Assembly: GCA_026224805.1 (NCBI GenBank)
Contig: JAMFRN010000212.1
Location: 1-36,349, forward strand
Reading direction: 5' to 3'
DNA length: 36,349 nucleotides
Origin: Nevskia soli
GTDB taxonomy: Bacteria > Pseudomonadota > Gammaproteobacteria > Nevskiales > Nevskiaceae
This document shows, in pieces, positions 12,500-18,451 of this stretch. The notes beneath the pieces were generated by a model. It worked only from the letters and a program-made list of their open reading frames with translations, was not told where the DNA came from and did no database searches. The number at the start of each line of letters is the position of its first letter. Positions within the stretch are counted from its first letter, which is position 1. A program made the position numbers and the translations under genes.

Positions 12500-13114
12500 A
12501 TGGTAAGACTGGCGATGACGCAACCGCAGATCGAGTTTCGGCGGGAGGAGATTCTCGACGTCGCGCTCGAATTGTTCGAGCGGGGCGGTATAGAGGCCGT
12601 AAGCTTCCGTCGCATCGCATTCCGGCTCGATTGCAGCTACTCCGCACCCTACCGCTACTTCGCGAGCAAGCACGAGTTGCTCACTGCCCTGCGCGCGCGC
12701 GCATTCCGCTGGATCGAGCAGCGCATGGTCAATGCGATCGCCGGGTCATCGAGCCCGATCGAGCAGCTGCGCAAGCTGGCGCGCGCCTATATGGATGCAG
12801 CGCTTGAGCTACCCGACCGCTATGCGCTGATGTTTTTTGACATCGGCGACGACGATCTCGATCCTTCGCCGGAACTCGTCGAGGCCAAGCGTGCTGCACT
12901 CGGCATCTGCACGCGCGTCGTCGCCGCCGCGGAGAAGGCTGGGCAGCTCAGCCTGCGCGTCGACCCTCTCAGTGCGAGCCACCTGTTCTGGGGTGGCGCG
13001 CACGGGCTCGTGTCGCTGCAGGTCGGGAGCCAATTCGTCATGGGGCGAGCATACGAGACTTTGGCACCAATGATGATCGACACGCTGATCGCCGGACTCA
13101 AGGCACCGCCGTAA
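12500..13114 (+). CDS. TetR/AcrR-family transcriptional regulator
   Basis: 204 aa. The N-terminal TetR DNA-binding domain is clear (R-E-E-I-L-D-V-A-L-E-L-F-E-R-G-G-I-E-A-V-S-F-R-R-I-A ... S-Y-S-A-P-Y-R-Y-F-A-S-K-H-E-L-L, about residues 14-60). The all-helical C-terminal half resembles the WHG-type ligand domain. It probably represses itself and the two genes that follow through the palindrome at 12464-12490. The start is ambiguous: ATG 12500 lies almost at the predicted transcription start (a leaderless message), while ATG 12515 (M-T-Q-P-Q) would leave a short leader. Neither has a clear ribosome site. The next gene begins 54 bases downstream. Confidence 0.85.
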   Translation: MVRLAMTQPQIEFRREEILDVALELFERGGIEAVSFRRIAFRLDCSYSAPYRYFASKHELLTALRARAFRWIEQRMVNAIAGSSSPIEQLRKLARAYMDAALELPDRYALMFFDIGDDDLDPSPELVEAKRAALGICTRVVAAAEKAGQLSLRVDPLSASHLFWGGAHGLVSLQVGSQFVMGRAYETLAPMMIDTLIAGLKAPP

Positions 13115-13168
13115 TTGTGTAATACCTGGAGACTCGCGATCACGCGAGCGAGCAACGAGAGGAGAAGC

Positions 13169-14065
13169 ATGGATAAAACTGACTTTGTAGCAAGCAGTTC
13201 AATCGTCGTCCGTAGGATTCCATTCGAGTTTCCGGACGACATCGCTCCACACTGGATTCCGGGCGAGCCGGAACTCTCGCACATGATTAACGGCGCGTCA
13301 CTGACGATGCCCTACCTCGAACCGTTCCTGATTCGGACGACGCGCGAAGCGCTGCCTCTGCTCGCCGATCCGAAGGTGCGTGCCAATGCGGTGGCCTTTA
13401 TGGCACAGGAAGGCCAGCACTTCCGCGCGCATCGGCGCTTCAATGATTTGCTCAAGCGCAAAGGCTACCCTGAACTGGCAGTCATCGAAGCAGCGATGGA
13501 AGCCTCCTATGAGCAGCTAGAGAAACTGCCTCTGGCGCGAAGGCTTGCTTATGCGGCCGGCTTCGAGTCGATGACGATCGGCCTCACGGATTGGGTTGTA
13601 GGCGATCGTCGAAGGCTGTTTGCAGGTGCCGATGCGCGCGTCGCTTCGTTCGTACTCTGGCACATGGTCGAGGAAACCGAACACAAGACTGTTGCGTTCG
13701 ATGTCTATCGGGCTACGCAGAGCAGCTATCTATTGCGCGCAATTGGCGTGTTGCACGCCTCAATCGACGTGATCCGCTTCTCGATGCGCGGCTACAAGCA
13801 AATGCTGCGCACAGACGGGCTCTGGGTCAGCTCGCGTTCGCGGCTGCGGCTTGCATACCAGTTGGGCCGTTTTCTCTGGCATGTGATGCCTTCGCTACTG
13901 CGCGCGCTGCTGCCAGGCCACGATCCGCGCCGAGAAACCGACAATGCCTGGACGCTCGAATGGATTCGCCGCCACTCGGAATATGGGGGCCGAGGCAATG
14001 TGCCGCTGATCGACACGAATAACCCTGAGATGCCCGTACCATTTACTACTATTCCTTCCACCTGA
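13169..14065 (+). CDS. Metal-dependent hydrolase family protein (PF10118-like)
   Basis: 298 aa, recognised as the COG3687/PF10118 'metal-dependent hydrolase' family. The sequence shows two E-x-x-H motifs, E81-G-Q-H84 (followed by F-R-A-H88) and E169-T-E-H172, set in long helices. That pattern resembles a ferritin-like dinuclear metal site rather than a classical hydrolase; this reading is an inference. Enzymatic activity is unproven. ATG 13169 is preceded by a good AGAGGAGAAG ribosome site; the frame is open upstream to 13115 but without support. It forms a TetR-controlled operon with the next gene, 9 bases away. Confidence 0.75.
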   Translation: MDKTDFVASSSIVVRRIPFEFPDDIAPHWIPGEPELSHMINGASLTMPYLEPFLIRTTREALPLLADPKVRANAVAFMAQEGQHFRAHRRFNDLLKRKGYPELAVIEAAMEASYEQLEKLPLARRLAYAAGFESMTIGLTDWVVGDRRRLFAGADARVASFVLWHMVEETEHKTVAFDVYRATQSSYLLRAIGVLHASIDVIRFSMRGYKQMLRTDGLWVSSRSRLRLAYQLGRFLWHVMPSLLRALLPGHDPRRETDNAWTLEWIRRHSEYGGRGNVPLIDTNNPEMPVPFTTIPST

Positions 14066-14074
14066 GAACCAGTG

Positions 14075-14569
14075 ATGACACGCTTCGCCAGCTTCAAGCA
14101 AATCCAGCGCCTGCTGATCGGCCATGGTGCGCTGCTAATCTTCTTCGCCGGTACGATCGGATTTGGCTTCCTCTTCTTCCTTAATGGCGAAATTAGCCTG
14201 TGGCCCATCCCGGGCCGACTTGCAGTCAAGCTTCCGGGTTCGATCAAGGCATGGCGCATGGCCCATCTCGAAGGAGTTATCAACGGTCTGATTCTCTGGC
14301 TCATGGCGCTGCTGCTGCCTCTGCTTCCATTCGCGCTGCGCGGTGCACGGCGCATTGCCGTAGGCATGATCATCGTCGGCTGGACATTCACGGTCGCGTC
14401 GTTATTCGACGCGCTCTTCCCAGACAGCCGTGGCCTCGCCTACGGTGGGCCACTCACAAATCAGATCGCGTTCTTCATGTTTTATGTCGGCGTTCTGATC
14501 GTTATGGGTGTAATGGCAAGCATCGCTTGGCGAACGCTCGTCGGGACACGAAATAACGACTTGGCGTAA
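14075..14569 (+). CDS. Four-helix membrane protein, styrene-oxide-isomerase-like
   Basis: 164 aa, with four predicted membrane helices (about 13-35, 66-86, 97-116, 130-152). The N-terminal L-I-G-H-G-A-L-L-I-F-F stretch, the internal I-P-G-S-I-K-A-W-R-M-A-H-L-E-G-V-I-N-G segment and the overall size resemble membrane styrene oxide isomerases (StyC). The match is by eye and from memory, and the true family may be a related uncharacterised one. No styrene monooxygenase gene is nearby. It directly follows the metal-dependent-hydrolase gene under the same TetR-type operator, so a joint role on a small hydrophobic or epoxide-like compound is a reasonable guess. GTG 14072 is an alternative start. 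Confidence 0.5.
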   Translation: MTRFASFKQIQRLLIGHGALLIFFAGTIGFGFLFFLNGEISLWPIPGRLAVKLPGSIKAWRMAHLEGVINGLILWLMALLLPLLPFALRGARRIAVGMIIVGWTFTVASLFDALFPDSRGLAYGGPLTNQIAFFMFYVGVLIVMGVMASIAWRTLVGTRNNDLA

Positions 14570-14680
14570 TAGTGAAATGTCGGGGGCTCATTTGCGATGA
14601 TGGACTTTCACACTGCGCATGGAAGTCGCCGAGCATAGTAGTGTAAAAGCCGCTCAACACAATTTACGCCCGCCGGCCAC

Positions 14681-14833
14681 TCAAACAGCTAATTGCGCCC
14701 AACTGGAAATAGGGCGTTCGAGAAACTCACGAATCTGCTTCGAGTACATTCCTGGATGTGAGAATCGGAACATGTGGCCAGTTCTGGGAATGATAACCTC
14801 CTTCGATTCAGCAATACCTTTGAGCATGATCTC
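14681..14833 (-). pseudogene. Alpha/beta-hydrolase, 3' fragment split by a transposon
   Basis: This is the C-terminal end of an alpha/beta-hydrolase read on the minus strand: E-I-M-L-K-G-I-A-E-S-K-E-V-I-I-P-R-T-G-H-M, then the last helix S-K-Q-I-R-E-F-L-E, stop TGA at 14681-14683. The G-H-M segment is the usual catalytic-His neighbourhood. Its upstream part lies beyond the 2,963-bp element, at 17797-17935. Joining the two across one copy of the 8-bp duplication restores a continuous frame (R-Q-A-A-E-I-M-L-K-G). Confidence 0.8.
14826..14833. repeat. 8-bp target-site duplication, left copy
   Basis: ATGATCTC, immediately before the TGT that opens the element. It is identical to 17797-17804, immediately after the closing ACA. 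Confidence 0.85.
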
Positions 14834-14881
14834 TGTAGCGCCGCAGATTATTTGGCGTAAGATTCCGCACATTATCTGGCG
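14834..14881 (+). repeat. Left transposon end with two 17-bp repeats
   Basis: TGTAGCG, then two 17-mers at 14841 and 14865 separated by TAAGATT (24-bp period). The inner copy is an exact inverse of the outermost repeat at the right end. Confidence 0.85.
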
Positions 14882-14899
14882 CAGCATGAGGGCGGCCGG

Positions 14900-15179
14900 G
14901 TGCGCAAACTTACGGAGATCGAGGAATCGGAACGGGCGGATGCGCTCGATCGCTATCGACTCCTCCAATACCATTTTGAAGGCGGTCTTCCGCTCGCATC
15001 CGCAGCCCGCGAGGCCGGAATCCCCCTTCGGACGGCGCAGCGCTGGGTGGCCGGCTACCGCGCGCATGGTTTGCCAGGGTTGGCCCGCCAGCCGCGGGCG
15101 GCAGCGCTGGTTGTTCTACCCGGCGGTCGCGCCGGGAAAGCTCATCGAACTGCTTTCACGGCAGCGCGGCCGGCTCTAG
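14900..15179 (+). pseudogene. Truncated transposase (HTH, Mu/TniA-like), N-terminal fragment
   Basis: The GTG at 14900, 66 bases inside the left end, opens a protein with a recognisable helix-turn-helix: Y-R-L-L-Q-Y-H-F-E-G-G-L-P-L-A-S-A-A-R, then G-I-P-L-R-T-A-Q-R-W and G-Y-R-A-H-G-L-P-G-L-A-R-Q-P-R. This is the N-terminal pattern of integrases/transposases with a Mu-type core (TniA/TnsB/IstA-like). The catalytic DDE core is absent. After about 15105 a different frame looks protein-like instead (F-Y-P-A-V-A-P-G-K-L-I-E-L-L-S-R-Q-R, stop at 15177). This suggests an internal deletion joined the transposase start to the tail of another gene. Confidence 0.7.
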
Positions 15180-15205
15180 CCGGCGCATTCGCCCAGTTCC
15201 CGGAC

Positions 15206-16078
15206 CTAGTTGCGCGTGAAGATGCCGATGATCGGCGTGCCGTGCGCGCGCATGATCGGCTCGATGCGGCGGTGCAGCGCGTGATATCGGTAGTACGGCA
15301 CCCTAGGAAACAGATGATGGATTGAATGCAGGTTCTGCCCCAGCCAGAACCACTCAAGCGGTTTCATCCACTTCGGCATGATCAGACTATTGGTGTTCCG
15401 GTAGCGGGCGGTACTCTGGTACGGCGCATGCGGACGGTAGGCAAACCAGTACACCAGGAAAAAAGCCCCAACCAGATAGCCCGCGACCAGCAGAAAGACC
15501 GCGTCCCCGCTCGCCATCCACACCAGAAACGTCACGCGCCACCCAAGGGAAACGACGATTTCGACTCCGAACACCGCGCGCTCGCGGAGCGACATCCCGC
15601 TCCAGTGGCCAGCAAACAGGAAGCTGTTCTGCGTCCAAAGCATCCTCAGGCCGCCGGTGACGAAGCCCATGAGGCCATCACCCATGCTGCTGACCACGTG
15701 GTCCGGATCCTTGCCCGCCTGGTTCGTGTACCGGTGATGTGTGAAATGCTCGATCTTGTGCGAGGCATAAGGAATCAGGATGAAGGGGGCGACTAGGTAG
15801 CCGCACCAGTCGTTCAGCCATCGGAGCCGACCGTGTTCACCGTTTATGTTGCCGTGTGCGGCCTCGTGCAGCGGTGTATAGGACAAGTACGTCAGAACGG
15901 CATAGATCGGAGCCGCGGCCCAAAGCGGCATCCAGCCCGTTGCAAACAGCCACAGATTGGCAACAAACGCGAACAGCACAATTACGACGAGACTGACCGT
16001 GCCCCACGCGAGTGCGCCCATTTCCTCTTGGGCTGCTGCAATGGCCTGACGGTTAAGCGCCACCAGCTCTTGATTCAT
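15206..16078 (-). CDS. Membrane fatty-acid desaturase / hydroxylase family protein
   Basis: 290 aa with the three histidine boxes of membrane di-iron desaturases: H71-E-A-A-H75, H107-K-I-E-H111-F-T-H114-H115 and H251-S-I-H254-H255. Hydrophobic segments flank them (about 25-48, 52-70, 92-104, 180-225). The family introduces double bonds or hydroxyl groups into lipids or carotenoids at the membrane. The C-terminal box and the R-I-E-P-I-M-R-A-H-G-T-P tail resemble the beta-carotene-hydroxylase-like branch, so the substrate is open. ATG 16078 has a purine-rich GGGGAAAGGGA leader; the frame extends further upstream without support. It is transposon cargo, divergent from the AraC-type gene. Confidence 0.85.
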   Translation of the reverse strand: MNQELVALNRQAIAAAQEEMGALAWGTVSLVVIVLFAFVANLWLFATGWMPLWAAAPIYAVLTYLSYTPLHEAAHGNINGEHGRLRWLNDWCGYLVAPFILIPYASHKIEHFTHHRYTNQAGKDPDHVVSSMGDGLMGFVTGGLRMLWTQNSFLFAGHWSGMSLRERAVFGVEIVVSLGWRVTFLVWMASGDAVFLLVAGYLVGAFFLVYWFAYRPHAPYQSTARYRNTNSLIMPKWMKPLEWFWLGQNLHSIHHLFPRVPYYRYHALHRRIEPIMRAHGTPIIGIFTRN

Positions 16079-16104
16079 GTTCCCTTTCCCCTTCCCCTTC
16101 ACTT

Positions 16105-16133
16105 TCTGTAGCTTGGAGTCTAGCCCTCGACAA
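16105..16133 (-). promoter_or_regulatory. Candidate sigma-70 promoter of the desaturase gene
   Basis: On the minus strand: TTGTCG (-35, plus-strand 16128-16133), a 17-bp spacer, then TACAGA (-10, plus-strand 16105-16110), about 27 bases before the ATG. It lies in the 172-bp divergent region shared with the AraC-family gene, the natural place for that regulator to bind. Confidence 0.35.
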
Positions 16134-16250
16134 ATGGCGCTCACAGGGCATTCGCGTCCTCGTTCAGTGCATTTCCGGCCACGGTGGATCCGACCAGGCG
16201 CGCCTGCACCCCGCGACAAGCAGATAGACTGCCTTGGCACAGGAGAGGCC

Positions 16251-17267
16251 ATGTCATCAGCAGCAACGTTCCTTCATCCGGTTGTCATCAGTCAGGTGAT
16301 GATCAATCTTGCTGCCCGCTACGGCGTCGACATCGAAACCTGCCTGCTCGCCACCGGCATTGACAAAAAAGATCTACACGACGCCGATGCCCTGATTACC
16401 CGGCAACAGGAAATGCGCCTGGTCGAAAATTTGATGTTGGCCCTGCCACACGTCCCGGCGCTGGGCTTCGAGTTGGGACTCCAGTACAACGTGTCGACTT
16501 TCGGCATCTGGGGTTTTGCGCTGCGCAGTAGCCGCACGCTGCGCGAGGCCATGCAGCGCGCGGTTCGCTACCTGCCGCTGAGCACGGCGTACTGCCGCTT
16601 CAGCCTGCTCGACGACGCGGAAGACTTCGGCTGGCTCGTCGACCCCGAGCCCATCCCCCAGCACCTCCGACAGTTTCTGCTGGAGCGAGATACCGCGACC
16701 GGCATCAACCTCCTCAAGGAGCTCAGCTTGGCCGGGATCGACATTGAAGCCCTGGAATACAGCGGCCCCGCGCCTGACTACGCCCCGCAGATCGCGGCCC
16801 TCGGAGGCATCGCGCCGCTTTACAACCGGTCACGCAATGCGCTGATCCTGCGTCGCGCGGATGCTGAACGCAGGTTGCCGATGTACGACGCGAATCTCGT
16901 TCGCTTGCTTGACGAACAATGCCGGTCCCAACTCAAGCTGCGACAGACCTCCGGCGTGACGGGGCAAGTGCGGGCTCAACTGCTGGGGTCGCTGGGCCTG
17001 GCGGCCTCGCTCGAGGATGTGGCGCATCAGTTGGCGATGTCCGATCGCAGTCTGCGACGAAAGCTGGAGGAGCAGAACATGACGTTTCGCGGCGTCGTCG
17101 AGGAAGAGCGCAAGATGCTTGCTGAACGGTTGCTGCAATCCACCAACATGAAGCTGGACGAAATGGCCCTCCAACTGGGCTATGCGGATACTGCCAGCTT
17201 TACGCGCGCGTTCCGGCGCTGGGTGGGGCATTCGCCGGGAGAATATCGCAGCCAGCACCGGCAATGA
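16251..17267 (+). CDS. AraC-family transcriptional regulator
   Basis: 338 aa. The N-terminal half (about 15-200) looks like the PF12625-type ligand-binding domain common in AraC regulators of lipid and amine metabolism. The C-terminal ~95 residues form the AraC HTH pair: S-L-E-D-V-A-H-Q-L-A-M-S-D-R-S-L-R-R-K-L and M-A-L-Q-L-G-Y-A-D-T-A-S-F-T-R-A-F-R-R-W. ATG 16251 is chosen because AGGAGAGG lies just upstream (16241-16248); the frame is open back to 16077. It is divergent from the desaturase gene inside the same element and is its likely regulator, which makes the element's cargo a regulator-target module. Confidence 0.85.
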   Translation: MSSAATFLHPVVISQVMINLAARYGVDIETCLLATGIDKKDLHDADALITRQQEMRLVENLMLALPHVPALGFELGLQYNVSTFGIWGFALRSSRTLREAMQRAVRYLPLSTAYCRFSLLDDAEDFGWLVDPEPIPQHLRQFLLERDTATGINLLKELSLAGIDIEALEYSGPAPDYAPQIAALGGIAPLYNRSRNALILRRADAERRLPMYDANLVRLLDEQCRSQLKLRQTSGVTGQVRAQLLGSLGLAASLEDVAHQLAMSDRSLRRKLEEQNMTFRGVVEEERKMLAERLLQSTNMKLDEMALQLGYADTASFTRAFRRWVGHSPGEYRSQHRQ

Positions 17268-17748
17268 CTGCCATAGGCCTCACTGTGCGTTGCGGGGTAG
17301 CCTCGGCAGACACGGTGGACCTCCCCCAGTGTCGTTTGCCGTTTCCAGCCTCACGGCAAGTTGACCTGCCGGCTTTTCTCAGGCCTGTGGAATCTAGAAA
17401 CGGACTCACTGGTAGGTAGAGCCACCGGGTGCGATTCCAACCAACGAACTCGAGCCCCGCCGGATTCGAGTTCGAGCATTTCCAACCACGGCTTTCGAAT
17501 ACCCAAAAGAAAGCGGATTGATTGGCCCTTGACTCGCGCACATTGCGGGGGGGGAGGGATCGCATACGGACGGAGAGCGCGTCTCGGAGCAATGTCACGG
17601 GAAGCATGTACGCGGAACGCGAGTGTCCGCATGACGCACCGGAATCGCGCGGGTCGAGCGTCCGCCTCGGGCTGATAGGGCCGGCCCGGCTTGGTGGAGC
17701 ATTGAGACCGGCCTGCTGAGCACAGTCGTAGTGGCTCCCCTCAAACTG
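17268..17748. other. Gene-free 3' part of the transposon
   Basis: No convincing coding region. It contains a perfect 7-bp stem (TTGCCGT 17336-17342 with ACGGCAA 17353-17359) soon after the AraC-type stop and a G-run near 17547-17554. It may be the remains of deleted transposition genes. Confidence 0.4.
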
Positions 17749-17796
17749 CGCCAAATAGCTTGCGGAAAAGTCCGCCAGATAATGTGCGGAGTCACA
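17749..17796 (-). repeat. Right transposon end with two 17-bp repeats
   Basis: Read on the minus strand: TGTGACT, CCGCACATTATCTGGCG, GACTTTT, CCGCAAGCTATTTGGCG. This matches the left-end layout base for base in spacing. Confidence 0.85.
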
Positions 17797-17804
17797 ATGA
17801 TCTC
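17797..17804. repeat. 8-bp target-site duplication, right copy
   Basis: ATGATCTC directly after the closing ACA of the element; the partner is 14826-14833. Confidence 0.85.
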
Positions 17805-17935
17805 CGCGGCCTGCCGTTCGATCAGGCGATCCTGCTCAAGCGTAATGATCAGAGTAGGAACATTGATGCGGGACAGCTTATTGGTGTAGTCAGTCTTTTC
17901 GATCGACCGCAGGCGATTTACATGGGCCCTGTGTG
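17797..17935 (-). pseudogene. Alpha/beta-hydrolase, internal fragment upstream of the transposon
   Basis: Minus-strand frame reading L-R-S-I-E-K-T-D-Y-T-N-K-L-S-R-I-N-V-P-T-L-I-I-T-L-E-Q-D-R-L-I-E-R..., the typical strand and loop carrying the catalytic acid of alpha/beta hydrolases (V-P-T-L-...-D). It continues in frame into 14833-14681 once the element is removed. Its own 5' part, with the nucleophile elbow, is missing: the homology ends near 17935, close to the MITE-like relic. The gene was therefore damaged at least twice. The upper limit of the fragment is approximate. Confidence 0.7.
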
Positions 17936-17952
17936 AATGCGTGCATGGGGAT

Positions 17953-18086
17953 TTGACCCATATATGCGCCGAACACTGATCCAGGAAAAGGACGACAAGA
18001 GGCACGGGCGCCGTGAGTATCGATGGATTGAGGGTGGGTCAGCACCCAGTGCAATACCTGGGTCAATCGCCAATGCACGCTTGCAG
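17953..18086 (+). mobile_element. MITE-like relic, copy B
   Basis: Same block order and spacing as copy A: first block at 17953-17985, GGGTCAGCAC at 18036, TGGGTCAAT at 18059, CGCTTGCA at 18079. The interiors of A and B differ, so they are diverged relatives rather than a recent duplication. The outer blocks form imperfect inverted repeats. Confidence 0.5.
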
Positions 18087-18139
18087 GCTTTGCGGTTTTG
18101 ATTTTGAGGGTGGAGAGCATCGCGGAGCCCTAGCAAAGT

Positions 18140-18150
18140 CATACCCCCAA
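18140..18150 (+). repeat. 11-bp direct repeat, right copy
   Basis: CATACCCCCAA, identical to 11162-11172. See the left copy for its possible meaning. Confidence 0.25.
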
Positions 18151-18451
18151 TCGGTCAAGATTCCAAGAAATGGCTTTAGGCCGTGTGAGACGTCGTTGGA
18201 TCGTAACATATTGTTCTTAAATCGAATTATTTAGTATCTGAGATTTCATGAGATCGTCTGAAACGCCAATGCCGACTTCAGGTGGTGATTTTCACGGAGC
18301 CGATCCTTGCATGGGCTGGGGCGGTCGCCGGGGGTATGCGATCCGCGGAATTATTGTGAATGAGTACACAATGTTTATTGTGGGGTATCGGCGATACTGG
18401 GATGATCCCGAGAGGGAGTGCTGCATATTACTAATGGGGATGGGGACAATC

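Larger units (their letters stand above)
14834..17796. mobile_element. 2,963-bp transposable element carrying a desaturase and AraC regulator
   Basis: A complete insertion bounded by TGT...ACA and an 8-bp direct duplication. Each end has the same design: 7 nt, a 17-bp repeat, a 7-bp spacer and a second 17-bp repeat. The left end has CCGCAGATTATTTGGCG (14841-14857) and CCGCACATTATCTGGCG (14865-14881). The right end has their inverted equivalents, CGCCAGATAATGTGCGG (17773-17789) and CGCCAAATAGCTTGCGG (17749-17765). Inside are an N-terminal transposase fragment, a fatty-acid desaturase and a divergent AraC-type regulator. Multi-repeat ends next to an HTH-Mu-type transposase suggest a Tn7/Tn5053/IS21-like DDE element; the exact family is unresolved. 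No complete transposase remains, so it would need help in trans to move. Confidence 0.85.
17936..18451. other. Gene-poor right edge of the accessory region
   Basis: Holds MITE-like copy B (17953-18086), the second CATACCCCCAA (18140-18150) and an AT-rich stretch around 18195-18245. The AT-rich stretch is a plausible promoter area for the FecR-type gene. No other gene is supported. The frame of the FecR-type gene stays open back to 18248, but this part looks non-coding. Confidence 0.45.

Noticed and set aside
12333..12647. Minus-strand frame crossing the TetR operator and coding start
   Set aside because: It runs antisense through the tetR HTH region and has no ribosome site or homology by eye.
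14072..14569. Naming the membrane protein styC
   Set aside because: The resemblance is partial and there are no styrene monooxygenase genes, so no gene symbol is given.
17361..17719. Short open frames on both strands in the 3' part of the transposon, and a tRNA-like look around 17400-17500
   Set aside because: No cloverleaf could be drawn and the translations lack any motif.
18248..18451. Extended start of the FecR-type protein at 18248
   Set aside because: It would place ~68 non-signal residues before a textbook signal peptide, and the region is AT-rich and promoter-like.
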